A stretch of 42,453 bases of DNA from a virus. This document shows, in pieces, positions 34,874 to 42,453 of the stretch. A model generated the notes under the pieces. That model did not search any database. It was not told where the DNA came from and saw only the letters and a program-made list of their open reading frames with translations. Position 1 is the stretch's first letter, and the number at the start of each line of letters is the position of its first letter. The position numbers and the translations under genes were made by a program. The DNA lies in IMG/VR virus record IMGVR_UViG_3300009551_000075, positions 1 through 42,453 of that record, one strand, 5' to 3'.

Positions 34874-35295
34874 TTTTTCTTCTTGGTGAGTTGTAATAAT
34901 TCAGTCGTTGTTCCGACAAATATTGCATTTGATACAGTAATTGGAGAAGTTGATCCCTCATCCGAAGGATGATCTTCTAAAGATTTAACGTTTTTATGTA
35001 TAATCAAAATCTTATCATTGACTTCTGATAAATTTTTAATAAGTGTTGCTAATACTTCGTAAGAACGAGGATGTTGACTTTGACGAGCTATTTCTGATAA
35101 TTCATCTAAAGCAGCAGCACCTTTAGTTAATAAATCATAAAGATTTTGTCTAGCAAATTCATAATCATTTTGTAATTGATTATTTGAAGAATTAGCAGCG
35201 GTTATGGCTCTAGTTTGAGCAGAAGTAATTTCTGTATTTGTTTGTTTTTCTTCGGAAACAATTCCTAACGCAGTTCCAATTGGGTCTTCAGACAT
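34870..35295 (-). CDS. 16: Terminase small subunit gp16
   Basis: The 141-residue protein matches T4 gp16 (164 residues) in layout: YEFARQNLYDLLTKGAAALD and then HPRSYEVLATLIKNLSEVND and KILIIHKNVKSLED form the central helical hairpin that makes the ring. A C-terminal SNAIFVGTTTELLQL matches the T4 gp16 tail. It recognises DNA and regulates gp17. The order 15-16-17 is that of T4, apart from the inserted endonuclease. Confidence 0.85.
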   Translation of the reverse strand: MSEDPIGTALGIVSEEKQTNTEITSAQTRAITAANSSNNQLQNDYEFARQNLYDLLTKGAAALDELSEIARQSQHPRSYEVLATLIKNLSEVNDKILIIHKNVKSLEDHPSDEGSTSPITVSNAIFVGTTTELLQLTKKKN

Positions 35296-35325
35296 AATGT
35301 TCTCAAAAATTCAATTATAATCATG

Positions 35326-35332
35326 TATTTAG
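35326..35332 (-). promoter_or_regulatory. Late promoter box CTAAATA, overlapping the gene 15 stop
   Basis: AACTAAATA contains the TAA of gene 15. It lies about 31 bases before the gene 16 ATG. Confidence 0.65.
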
Positions 35333-36099
35333 TTTGGACCTGTTTCCGTTATGGTAGTTGTATAACGTAGATTTGCATCTGTACTATTGGCTGACAACGG
35401 ATTTGGAACAACTTCAATGGTAGCATTCACATGAGATGTATCAAAATTACGTAAGTTAACAATAACATCCTTGATAATAGGAGCAGCGAAATCTGTAGGA
35501 CCATATAGAAGAATTTGAGCAGTAAATGTCAAAGTCCAAGTGATGAAACGAACATCTCCACCAGCTCCTTCATATTTGTTAGAGAATTGAATATCTTTCA
35601 TTGTAAAAGGAAGATCATTTACCACTGCATACCCATTGATGGTTAGATATTTAATAGAAACTGTATAATCGGGAGTAAAGAATGGTAGGATTTGTTCTAT
35701 AATTTGTAGACCATCTTCCATGTTTCTTACATAGATACTCAATGCGATATCTACTTCTGCTGGAACACCAAACTTGAACTGACTTGCTGTATTTCCAGAT
35801 TGGCTTACGGAATTATTAATGAATCCCGTTTGTTGTCTTTCTAGATCTTGTCTTATTCCTACCATTTCATAAGACATTGTAGGAAGAGAAATTTGGATCC
35901 CTTTAGTCAAATCAGGATCTGCTTCTAGACGAGCCAACCAAGTCTCTTTTCCACCATACTCCAGTGGACATGTTATCCTACCCAATTCAGCACGAGTATC
36001 TTTGTGGTATTTGATTACTTCTATGTCTTTGAATATTGCACCAAAGGCAAGAAGAACATTTCTGACAGTAGAATAGTAAAAGGGTTTATAACCAAGCAT
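35329..36099 (-). CDS. 15: Tail sheath stabiliser and completion protein gp15
   Basis: The protein caps the tail and joins it to the head. It matches T4 gp15 in length (256 against 272 residues), in the N-terminal FYYSTVRNVLLAFGAIFKDI, in RITCPLEYGGKETWLARLEA, in the marker YVRNMEDGLQIIEQILPFFT and in the ITWTLTFTAQILLYGP strand. It ends two bases beyond the late box serving gene 16. Confidence 0.9.
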   Translation of the reverse strand: MLGYKPFYYSTVRNVLLAFGAIFKDIEVIKYHKDTRAELGRITCPLEYGGKETWLARLEADPDLTKGIQISLPTMSYEMVGIRQDLERQQTGFINNSVSQSGNTASQFKFGVPAEVDIALSIYVRNMEDGLQIIEQILPFFTPDYTVSIKYLTINGYAVVNDLPFTMKDIQFSNKYEGAGGDVRFITWTLTFTAQILLYGPTDFAAPIIKDVIVNLRNFDTSHVNATIEVVPNPLSANSTDANLRYTTTITETGPN

Positions 36100-36101
36100 A
36101 A

Positions 36102-36968
36102 TTATACCATAGGATTTCCGCTAGCATTAGATTCTGTAAAATCCAGAACTGTATTGGCTTCAATTCTAATCTCTAAGTTGTTTTCCAACGCATTGTTAAT
36201 ATTGTTCTGAATTTCTAGATTATTTAACGTGAAAGAAGCATTAGAGTTTACGCCAATTATTGATGTATTGACAGCAAACACACCAATGATGTTCTTTAAG
36301 ACTAATACATTCGTCACAGCATTCCAAGAAACAACATCTGCTTTAGCTGTAGCAGAAGATACATTTGCTCCTTGATAGACAGGTTCATCAATATTGTAAC
36401 TTCCTGTACCAGATCCCATTGAAGCAGCATAGGCAATCTTGATGGTATTTACTTTCTCATCTATTTCAGGGATTCCTGAATCAATATCTTCGTTGTTGTA
36501 GCGGAACTCTTCACACACCAAACTGTAGCCATAGAATGTATTATTACCGAAGGCATAGAAAAATTTATCTTGATTGACGTATTTAATTTCATAAAGAGCC
36601 TTGAAATTCTTCATCCATAACAAATCTCCTTCCCTTGGTCTAGATCCTATTGCTCCTTGTGTTTGTTTATTGAAAGATTCTGCAGACATTAGTAGTCTAA
36701 CTTGCTTACTGATAGTTAGACCAAATTTCGTAAAGAGATCTCCACCATCAAAGGTTTCTGTATTTTCAATGTATACTTCAATAGAATAAGCTGCAGTAAA
36801 TTTTTTGGTAGGATCATCACCAAAGATTAAATCTATAGAAGAATCAGTATCTCTAGGAATATATTGTGTATCTATGCCAAATTGTTGAACAACTTCATTG
36901 ATAAGATCTTGATAAAGACGTTGTTCTCCTGTCTCACTATAAACATCAAAGAATTTATTAGTAGGCAT
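36102..36968 (-). CDS. 14: Neck protein gp14
   Basis: The N-terminal segment GEQRLYQDLINEVVQQFGID, followed by QYIPRDTDSSIDLIFGDDP, is typical of gp14 of T4-like phages, as is SIEVYIENTETFDGG. It is 288 residues (256 in T4), with an Asn-rich C-terminus. It forms the neck with gp13. It lies between genes 13 and 15 as in T4, with one extra small gene. Confidence 0.85.
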   Translation of the reverse strand: MPTNKFFDVYSETGEQRLYQDLINEVVQQFGIDTQYIPRDTDSSIDLIFGDDPTKKFTAAYSIEVYIENTETFDGGDLFTKFGLTISKQVRLLMSAESFNKQTQGAIGSRPREGDLLWMKNFKALYEIKYVNQDKFFYAFGNNTFYGYSLVCEEFRYNNEDIDSGIPEIDEKVNTIKIAYAASMGSGTGSYNIDEPVYQGANVSSATAKADVVSWNAVTNVLVLKNIIGVFAVNTSIIGVNSNASFTLNNLEIQNNINNALENNLEIRIEANTVLDFTESNASGNPMV

Positions 36969-37298
36969 TTAACGTGTAACTCCAGGAGACAAAGAAATGA
37001 TCCCTTCTAGAATCCTTGTTACATTATTAGATGAATCTGTCATCTTAACATCATAGACATACTTTTGTGCTGATAGATTAGAAGTTGCAGCAGCATTCAA
37101 AGAAAGAACAACATTACCTCGTGCTGAATTAGCAATAGTGATGGTAAGGTTAGCATCTACATTAGCAGAGGCATAGGATTTGGAGAGAGATCCGGAGAAA
37201 GAATATCCTGCTACATTTATGGGAGCAGAATTGGCATACTTCAAATCTAGATTATAAGACCAATCAGCTCTTTGATTTACAAATAATTCTCTGTACAT
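36969..37298 (-). CDS. Small virion protein between genes 13 and 14 (109 aa)
   Basis: A beta-rich protein with the pattern NLDLKYANSAPINVAGYSFS near the start and YVYDVKMTDSSNNVTRILEG then IISLSPGVTR at the end. Proteins with this end (VTR-x-x-EG-x-x-x-x-P-x-VT) are common beside neck genes in T4-like marine phages and resemble an Ig-like module. Its exact place in the virion is unknown. It abuts the starts and stops of its neighbours. Confidence 0.65.
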   Translation of the reverse strand: MYRELFVNQRADWSYNLDLKYANSAPINVAGYSFSGSLSKSYASANVDANLTITIANSARGNVVLSLNAAATSNLSAQKYVYDVKMTDSSNNVTRILEGIISLSPGVTR

Positions 37299-37301
37299 GG
37301 T

Positions 37302-38054
37302 TTAACCTACAATGAATTCAGGAGGAGCTTCAAATTCATCACGTAGTTGTTTTTCTAATCTTAACTTATCTTCATATGCTTCATTATAGATTTGTTGACC
37401 ATTTAATATCATTCCACCAGGAAGAGTTACAGAATTGAACTTTTTCAAATTTTGACCCCATTGTTCTTTAAACAATGCAGTCGTATACTCAGTTAACCAT
37501 CTATCTCCCCAAAACTTAGAGGTATTGTCTAGAGCTCTATACAATTCCACAATGAGATATTGTCCTGGAGTAAAACGTGTATTCCAAGCGGCATCAATAT
37601 AAAGAATGTTAGTGTATCTGTTGTAGCGAATAGGAATTTCACCAGTAAACAACATTTCAAGCATGCGCAGATGTTCATTAGCTAATTCAAAGTAGACATA
37701 ATCACCAGCAGTATAATCATATAATTCATTTAGACGGATCTGGTAATTAATATCAAACATGTTGAAACCACCAGATCCTGCTGAATTGGTTTGTGAAGAA
37801 GCAAGAGTAAAGATACGAGTAACACCAATTACGTCATTAGCCATTTGAATATAATTATTAGCCATATCACCAGCAGTAATTTGATGAGATGTATACCACT
37901 TTTCTGATCCATCATAATGGAAAATCTGAAATCTTTGAATGGCTTCATCTATTCTATCTTCCAATTGTTCATCATCTACATTGATATTGATGACAGGAGC
38001 ACCCAATTTACGTAGACAATATGTTTTTAGAGTTGCTCTATCTGATGGAATCAT
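37302..38054 (-). CDS. 13: Neck protein gp13
   Basis: The N-terminus LKTYCLRKLGAPVININVDD, followed by QLEDRIDEAIQRFQIFHYDG, is characteristic of gp13 of T4-like phages. It is 250 residues (309 in T4). With gp14 it completes the head so that tails can attach. It is preceded by a late box at 38081-38087 and a GAGAA RBS. Confidence 0.9.
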   Translation of the reverse strand: MIPSDRATLKTYCLRKLGAPVININVDDEQLEDRIDEAIQRFQIFHYDGSEKWYTSHQITAGDMANNYIQMANDVIGVTRIFTLASSQTNSAGSGGFNMFDINYQIRLNELYDYTAGDYVYFELANEHLRMLEMLFTGEIPIRYNRYTNILYIDAAWNTRFTPGQYLIVELYRALDNTSKFWGDRWLTEYTTALFKEQWGQNLKKFNSVTLPGGMILNGQQIYNEAYEDKLRLEKQLRDEFEAPPEFIVG

Positions 38055-38080
38055 GGAATTCTCTATTGAAGTTATTGTAA

Positions 38081-38087
38081 TATTTAG
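38081..38087 (-). promoter_or_regulatory. Late promoter box CTAAATA
   Basis: The box lies 27 bases before ATG 38054 and just after the stop of the fibre gene upstream. Confidence 0.65.
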
Positions 38088-38090
38088 GGA

Positions 38091-39284
38091 TTATGTGAAT
38101 GTTGGGAATGTTATTCCACTCAAAGAAAACCAACCAGTTGGATTGCCATCTGTTGCAATGACCTTTCTTGGAATGACTTGTCCATTTGATTGAACATCTA
38201 CTCTATATGCCGTAGATGTAGTTCCTGATCCAATATATCCCAATGTTAAGAATAGATGATTCAGTTTTGGTCTGTAACCAGCAGGAAGTGTGAATAAAAC
38301 AGCACCTTCTGTGATGCCAGAACCAGTAATCAATCCTCTCAGATGTACAAATCCATCACTATCTAATAAGTATCCAGCAATGTCCCAGTTAACTGTATCA
38401 TAATTAGTAATGTTGCTTCCTAATGATGGAGCAACCCATGCATGAGGAGCCATCGCATAAGAAGTGTTAGAAGAATCAAATACTAATGTTCCTGATGGTG
38501 AAGTTGTATTTGCTACTGGATTTTGAATGATAGTGGCTTGAGAAACAGCAGTTACATCAAAAGTAGCATAACAGAAAGTTCCTGCAACAACTGCTACATA
38601 GACTGAAGTGGTTCCATCTCCTTCTTGATATGCTAGAAATTTAGTATTCGTTAAATATTGAGCCAAATGCGGCATAGTCCATCTATATGCGAATGCATTT
38701 CTATTGCCCATTCTAATCTTATAAGAAGATGTTCCGTCACCACCCCAACCTTGATTCAAAACACCTTCAATAGTTAAACTATCAAAAGTTCCAGCATTAG
38801 AAGCTGGAAGGGAAGCAAATTTGTAATATGTCGTACTAGCTGGTGCTCCCCAAAGATATTGATATCCTACTGTTTTTACTCCATTATTTAACATCAAAAC
38901 ACCATTATTTGCTAATTTGAAATGTGGTGTATTTCCATCATCTGCAGAGATCAATACATTTCCAGAAATGGCTGATCTAAGTGTCAAATCTCCAGGTTGA
39001 GAACCAGTAACAAATCCTCCAGCTGTTTGAGATACCGCTATGTATGCTTTAACAGTATTTCCTTGATAGAAATATAATGCTGGAGAAGAAGAATTATTAG
39101 CAGAACGTAGAGAAATGACACAAAAACCACTTCCATTTGGATTACTGTAGATGTCTAATGCTGTATTGGGTGTAGTTGTGTTAATTCCTACATTAGCATT
39201 GGTCGTTGTAACATTGCCTGTTAAAGACAAGTTTCCATTTGCATATTCTTGTAATTGTGTAGATAAACGAATTTTCTGAGGCAT
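38091..39284 (-). CDS. Tail fibre-like protein with C-terminal beta domain (397 aa)
   Basis: The N-terminus (MPQKIRLSTQLQEYANGNLS) and a glycine/asparagine-rich shaft with VGINTTTPNTALDIYSNPNG are typical of phage fibres. The last 120 residues (YDTVNWDIAGYLLDSDGFVH, then LRGLITGSGITEGAVLFTLP and AGYRPKLNHLFLTLGY) form a globular domain common at the tips of fibres. It probably contributes to host recognition. It is the last of a run of fibre genes separated by 3-10 bases. Confidence 0.75.
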   Translation of the reverse strand: MPQKIRLSTQLQEYANGNLSLTGNVTTTNANVGINTTTPNTALDIYSNPNGSGFCVISLRSANNSSSPALYFYQGNTVKAYIAVSQTAGGFVTGSQPGDLTLRSAISGNVLISADDGNTPHFKLANNGVLMLNNGVKTVGYQYLWGAPASTTYYKFASLPASNAGTFDSLTIEGVLNQGWGGDGTSSYKIRMGNRNAFAYRWTMPHLAQYLTNTKFLAYQEGDGTTSVYVAVVAGTFCYATFDVTAVSQATIIQNPVANTTSPSGTLVFDSSNTSYAMAPHAWVAPSLGSNITNYDTVNWDIAGYLLDSDGFVHLRGLITGSGITEGAVLFTLPAGYRPKLNHLFLTLGYIGSGTTSTAYRVDVQSNGQVIPRKVIATDGNPTGWFSLSGITFPTFT

Positions 39285-39287
39285 ATA

Positions 39288-40301
39288 TTAGATTAACTTC
39301 TTTTCTAGTTCATTTATTCTTTGTGTTGCTTCTTCAAGTTTATTTTCTAAATCACTGATACGTCCTAATAGAAGAACAGCAATACGATCATATTGAACAC
39401 TATCTGGTGTTAAATTCCCTTCTTCATCTTTAGTGTAATGAACCAAACGAGGTTCTATCTCAGCAACTTCTTCAGAGATCAACCCAAAGTAAGACCATTC
39501 TTTCTTATCAGCATCTGCTTTGCTGCGATACCACACAGGTCTTAATTGTTTAGTCTTTTCAAAATATTCTGGTAGAATAGATTCTACATTCTGTTTATAT
39601 CTAATAGAAGATGTTGAACGTAGAAGATTGTTATTAGCTGCTGAATCTAGGAAAGCATTACCAGCAGATGCTGTTGTAGAAACAGCATTAAATGATACAG
39701 CACCTGTACTGGATATTTGGACTCTAGCGGTGTTGTTAGTCAATAGATTCATAGCAACACTAACACTTGGACCTATTGACGTAAATTTGGAAGCAACTCC
39801 TCCTGGAGTGTTCCAAATATTGAAATCACAATCTACCAAATTAGTAAAATTCCCATAAAGCGCAGCAGTATTGGCTACAACTCTAAGCGCATACTGACCA
39901 ACAGTATTGTTTCCAGCAATATTTAGAGATGGAACAGCTCCTGATGGTGCATTGATAGACATACCTCCACTAGAATCTATTTTCCAGATTTGATTCCAAG
40001 AAGTATTAAATTGCCATAGTTCTGTTTGTCCACCATAATGTCCAATTTGGCTGTATGTTCCTCCAGTTAAATCCCCAAATGTAACACTTGGTCCTTTACC
40101 TACAACACTTGCTGTTGAACCAAATCTATAAACAGAGACATCATTTGTTTGAACTGAACCATTAGAACCACTTGTAAATTTAGCTACATCTATACCACTT
40201 GCTCCATTGGTAGATATAGAGATATTACCAGTAGAACTAGCATTAATGATTAGATTACCATTTGCGTTGATTTGATTTAGAGCAATTAAATTAGTAGACA
40301 T
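39288..40301 (-). CDS. Tail fibre with S74 intramolecular chaperone domain (337 aa)
   Basis: The first 225 residues are a repetitive beta shaft (Asn/Gly/Ser/Thr-rich). Residues about 229-312 form a Peptidase_S74 domain: SSIRYKQNV provides the Ser-Lys dyad for self-cleavage (Ser231/232 with Lys235), then YFGLISEEVAEIEPRLVHY and SVQYDRIAVLLL. A coiled coil (312-337) ends the protein. Such domains fold the trimeric fibre and are cut off. The first 15 residues share a sequence style with its neighbours. Confidence 0.85.
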   Translation of the reverse strand: MSTNLIALNQINANGNLIINASSTGNISISTNGASGIDVAKFTSGSNGSVQTNDVSVYRFGSTASVVGKGPSVTFGDLTGGTYSQIGHYGGQTELWQFNTSWNQIWKIDSSGGMSINAPSGAVPSLNIAGNNTVGQYALRVVANTAALYGNFTNLVDCDFNIWNTPGGVASKFTSIGPSVSVAMNLLTNNTARVQISSTGAVSFNAVSTTASAGNAFLDSAANNNLLRSTSSIRYKQNVESILPEYFEKTKQLRPVWYRSKADADKKEWSYFGLISEEVAEIEPRLVHYTKDEEGNLTPDSVQYDRIAVLLLGRISDLENKLEEATQRINELEKKLI

Positions 40302-40304
40302 AAA

Positions 40305-41456
40305 TTACGTTAATAGATATGATGGATTGTGAGCACCAGCCAGTTTTGTTCCAGATGCTGTCCAATCATTGCCTGCTGATGTTAGGGATTTATAGAATGT
40401 CACCGTTCCATTTGCACAAACTACGGATACTCCTGATACCACCGCTCCACCATTATCTATAACAGGAATTACAATATTTCCCTGACCTCTGATGGGTGTT
40501 AGCGATGCTGGTAATCCGGTAATTTGAAAATTGGTTGCATTAGATGTTCCACTAAATCCAGGAATAAACAAAGTAACTTGATCTCTTACTCTTGTATAAT
40601 AGACAGTAATTTGTACAAGAGGATTCATTCCTACAGAATTTGCTACAAATGTTCCTGTATCATATAGAAGGGAACCATTCAGTATGATATTCCCTGTTAC
40701 TGCTAAAGCATTATTTGCTTTATTGAATGTTAGATTAGCACTACCATTTGCTAATCCATTTCCATCATTGAAAAGAATTTGTGTGTTAGAACCACCAGGA
40801 GTGATAGAACTAACTGCAACAAATTCTCTAACTTCTACAACATCACCATTATTACAATTGCTAGTAAATGTTACAGTATTGCCAGCAAGTGTATAGTGAA
40901 CTCCAGGAGCTTGTGTGATACCATTTCTATTTACTAACAAATAGTTAGGATCTGTTGGTAAATTGTTGGTAGTTAAACTGAAAGAACTTTGATTGGTTGT
41001 GGCAGTAAATCTTTCTGAAACAATACTAGTGCATGCCACTAAGTTCATAGAAATAAACTCTCTAACCTCAATCAAATCTCCTGTTGTACAGTTGGATGTG
41101 AATGTTAGATTATTTCCAGAAAGAGTATAATGTGTACCAGGAATTTGTACCAATCCATTTAGATTTACAATCAAATAAGCAGAATTAGCTGGTATGGAAT
41201 TATTGTTTAAACTGAAAGATGTTTGATTGGCTGTAGCGGTGAAATTTTCAGTCTTTATCGCAGATCCATATTGATATTGCAAATCAATCCAGACGTTTAC
41301 AGAACTGTTTTGTGAATCATCTGTGGTGATAAGAGATAAATTAGCAGTATTGGTTGTAAAATTCAACTTATGTGTTGAATTTACTAGACTCCCAGAATTT
41401 TGAATGGCTATCTTAGAGAGAGTCGTTATCCTTTGATTTAAATCACCAGTTAACAT
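40305..41456 (-). CDS. Tail fibre or appendage protein with duplicated domain (383 aa)
   Basis: Two tandem domains of about 75 residues share FTATANQTSFSLNNNSIPAN / FTATTNQSSFSLTTNNLPTD, then a VN-x-NG repeat, THYTLSGNNLTFTSNCTTGD and EVREFI. Each looks like an immunoglobulin or carbohydrate-binding beta sandwich. A C-terminal region (about 260-383) contains SVGMNPLVQITVYYTRVRDQ and then VTLFIPGFSG, a beta domain of the fibre-tip type. Function in adsorption is inferred. Confidence 0.7.
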   Translation of the reverse strand: MLTGDLNQRITTLSKIAIQNSGSLVNSTHKLNFTTNTANLSLITTDDSQNSSVNVWIDLQYQYGSAIKTENFTATANQTSFSLNNNSIPANSAYLIVNLNGLVQIPGTHYTLSGNNLTFTSNCTTGDLIEVREFISMNLVACTSIVSERFTATTNQSSFSLTTNNLPTDPNYLLVNRNGITQAPGVHYTLAGNTVTFTSNCNNGDVVEVREFVAVSSITPGGSNTQILFNDGNGLANGSANLTFNKANNALAVTGNIILNGSLLYDTGTFVANSVGMNPLVQITVYYTRVRDQVTLFIPGFSGTSNATNFQITGLPASLTPIRGQGNIVIPVIDNGGAVVSGVSVVCANGTVTFYKSLTSAGNDWTASGTKLAGAHNPSYLLT

Positions 41457-41465
41457 CTATAACTC

Positions 41466-41885
41466 TTAGAAATCCGCAGCTTGTATGATAACATTGACGA
41501 CTTTATTAGAAGAAATTGCAGAATTACTAGAAACTGTAATAGATCCATTATTGGCAACATAGATATATCTGTTTCCAGCAGGATCTGAGGGCAAACCAGA
41601 AAATGCTACGTTTCCTAGAACATTCACAGGAGGAGTTCCTACAATGCTTCCTGAATTTGCAGGAATATTTACATTAGCCATCAGATAATTCACGCCACCA
41701 ATGTTCATACTGATTGTTAATGCATGATCAATAGTGTCATTAGAAGTCGCAATGATTGATTCTATTTTTGTACCATTGGTTGAAGAAACAATCACATTTA
41801 CAGTATTAGTAGTGTTTGCTGCAACCAATTGCAATACACCAGAATGTAAAGCTTGAGGGAAAAATGGAGAATAAGAAAATGCCAT
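41466..41885 (-). CDS. Small beta-rich appendage protein (139 aa)
   Basis: The protein MAFSYSPFFPQALHSGVLQL is followed by strands with NTTNTVNVIVSSTNGTKIES and ends NKVVNVIIQAADF. It resembles short structural proteins seen beside fibre genes of marine T4-like phages. A perfect TATAAATA late promoter lies 53 bases upstream inside the end of the previous gene. Exact role unknown. Confidence 0.65.
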   Translation of the reverse strand: MAFSYSPFFPQALHSGVLQLVAANTTNTVNVIVSSTNGTKIESIIATSNDTIDHALTISMNIGGVNYLMANVNIPANSGSIVGTPPVNVLGNVAFSGLPSDPAGNRYIYVANNGSITVSSNSAISSNKVVNVIIQAADF

Positions 41886-41887
41886 TG

Positions 41888-42453
41888 TTATACACCACCA
41901 AAATAACTATACCAATATGGACTCACTATGGGTGCAGTATTTATAGCAGCCTGCAAAACATTGATAGAGAAAGAAATATTGGCTTGTGTTGATCCGTTAG
42001 CTGTGACAGATGTATTAATCGTCTGTGTGTTATTGAAATTGATGTTTGCATTCGCAATTACAATAGAACCATTTGCAAACACTGCTACAAGATTTGCCGA
42101 AGAATTCGCTTGTACATAAGAAGAGTTGGCTTGTGTATAAGCTGCATTCGCTTGACTATAAGCCGCATTGGCTTGAGCATATCCTGTATTGGCTTGGTTA
42201 TATGCACCATTTGCTATATTGTTAGCAGTTGTCGCAAGAGATAGAGCAGATTGTGCTACAGAATTGGCTGTATTAGCTTGACTATATGCAGGCCCCAAAT
42301 TTGGAACAGTAAAAGAAATGTTTGCCCTTTGATTTGCTACATTGGCAATTGCGGAAACTGTTACATCTCCAGTGTTTATAAAATTCACATTTGCATTAGC
42401 AATCACTAGAGAATCATTTGCAAATACCGCAACCAAATTCGCTGAATTATTCG
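41888..42453 (-). CDS. Fibre protein with repeated YxQANxA units, 5' end off the right edge
   Basis: The reading frame is open to the window edge, so the true start lies outside; the TTG at 42436 is internal. It contains two copies of NLVAVFAN-x-S-(L/I)-VIANAN(V/I)NF, separated by a helical region of seven-residue units (AYSQANT, AYNQANT, GYAQANA, AYSQANA, AYTQANS, SYVQANS). Such Ala/Asn/Gln heptads form a triple-helical coiled-coil shaft in phage fibres. It ends YWYSYFGGV. Confidence 0.7.
   Translation of the reverse strand, partial: NNSANLVAVFANDSLVIANANVNFINTGDVTVSAIANVANQRANISFTVPNLGPAYSQANTANSVAQSALSLATTANNIANGAYNQANTGYAQANAAYSQANAAYTQANSSYVQANSSANLVAVFANGSIVIANANINFNNTQTINTSVTANGSTQANISFSINVLQAAINTAPIVSPYWYSYFGGV
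41938..41945 (-). promoter_or_regulatory. Late promoter TATAAATA (perfect match)
   Basis: An exact T4 late consensus octamer on the minus strand, 53 bases before ATG 41885, inside the upstream gene. Confidence 0.75.

Noticed and set aside
1-42453. tRNA genes, rRNA, integrase, attachment sites or insertion sequences
   Set aside because: I found no cloverleaf-like sequence ending in CCA, no integrase or transposase motifs and no terminal inverted repeats. An exhaustive search with a covariance model was not possible.

Overview
The window is one contiguous stretch of a T4-superfamily myovirus genome (tailed phage with contractile tail). It carries recognisable homologues of T4 genes 13, 14, 15, 16, 17, 18, 19, 20, 21, 22 and 23 in T4-like order. 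Almost everything is read from the minus strand, so the biological order runs from right to left. The DNA is AT-rich, genes are packed with 1-17 bp overlaps, and I see no tRNA, rRNA, CRISPR array or insertion sequence. Signal peptides and a lipoprotein point to a Gram-negative host. No photosynthesis genes are visible, so I cannot name the host.

Layout from right to left. (1) 42453-38091: tail-fibre or appendage genes, one with an S74 autoprocessing chaperone domain and one cut by the window edge. (2) 38054-34870: neck and tail completion genes 13, 14 and 15 and the small terminase 16. (3) 34839-34273: a GIY-YIG homing endonuclease, followed by the large terminase 17 (34273-32747), whose C-terminal tail stays open in frame beyond a TAA stop. 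(4) 32504-30989: a structural protein, a glycosyltransferase and a truncated second copy of the glycosyltransferase. (5) 30958-9372: about 21 kb of accessory genes between genes 17 and 18, a position compatible with the hyperplastic region reported between g15 and g18 of T4-like cyanophages. (6) 9295-1: tail sheath 18, tail tube 19, portal 20, a cluster of prohead core or internal-head genes, protease 21, scaffold 22 and the start of major capsid gene 23.

The accessory region holds the unusual material. The centre (17867-23869) contains at least eleven small paralogues of an unrecognised family, about 85-115 residues each, built around an S-x-K/R-T-G core. Three lie on the plus strand and eight on the minus strand. 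To their left is a probable ADP-ribosylation module (an ADP-ribosyltransferase-like protein at 15060 and a NADAR protein at 15964), a SpoT-like HD hydrolase, a receiver-like cREC protein and several tiny membrane proteins. To their right are more small unknowns, a second homing endonuclease, a DUF1328 membrane protein and a 2H phosphoesterase that is split by an in-frame TAA but carries a capsid-targeting-like N-terminus.

Two promoter classes can be read directly. T4-late-like boxes (CTAAATA, ATAAATA or TATAAATA) sit in front of many virion genes. Sigma70-like early promoters with a shared TTTACT or TAGCTT -35 box, often followed by TTTGTAATTG, sit in front of accessory operons. Rho-independent terminators, two with GAAA loops, separate several units. 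Several N-termini in the head cluster end in a (I/L)-x-E|(A/G) peptide, which fits processing by the gene 21 protease encoded here.
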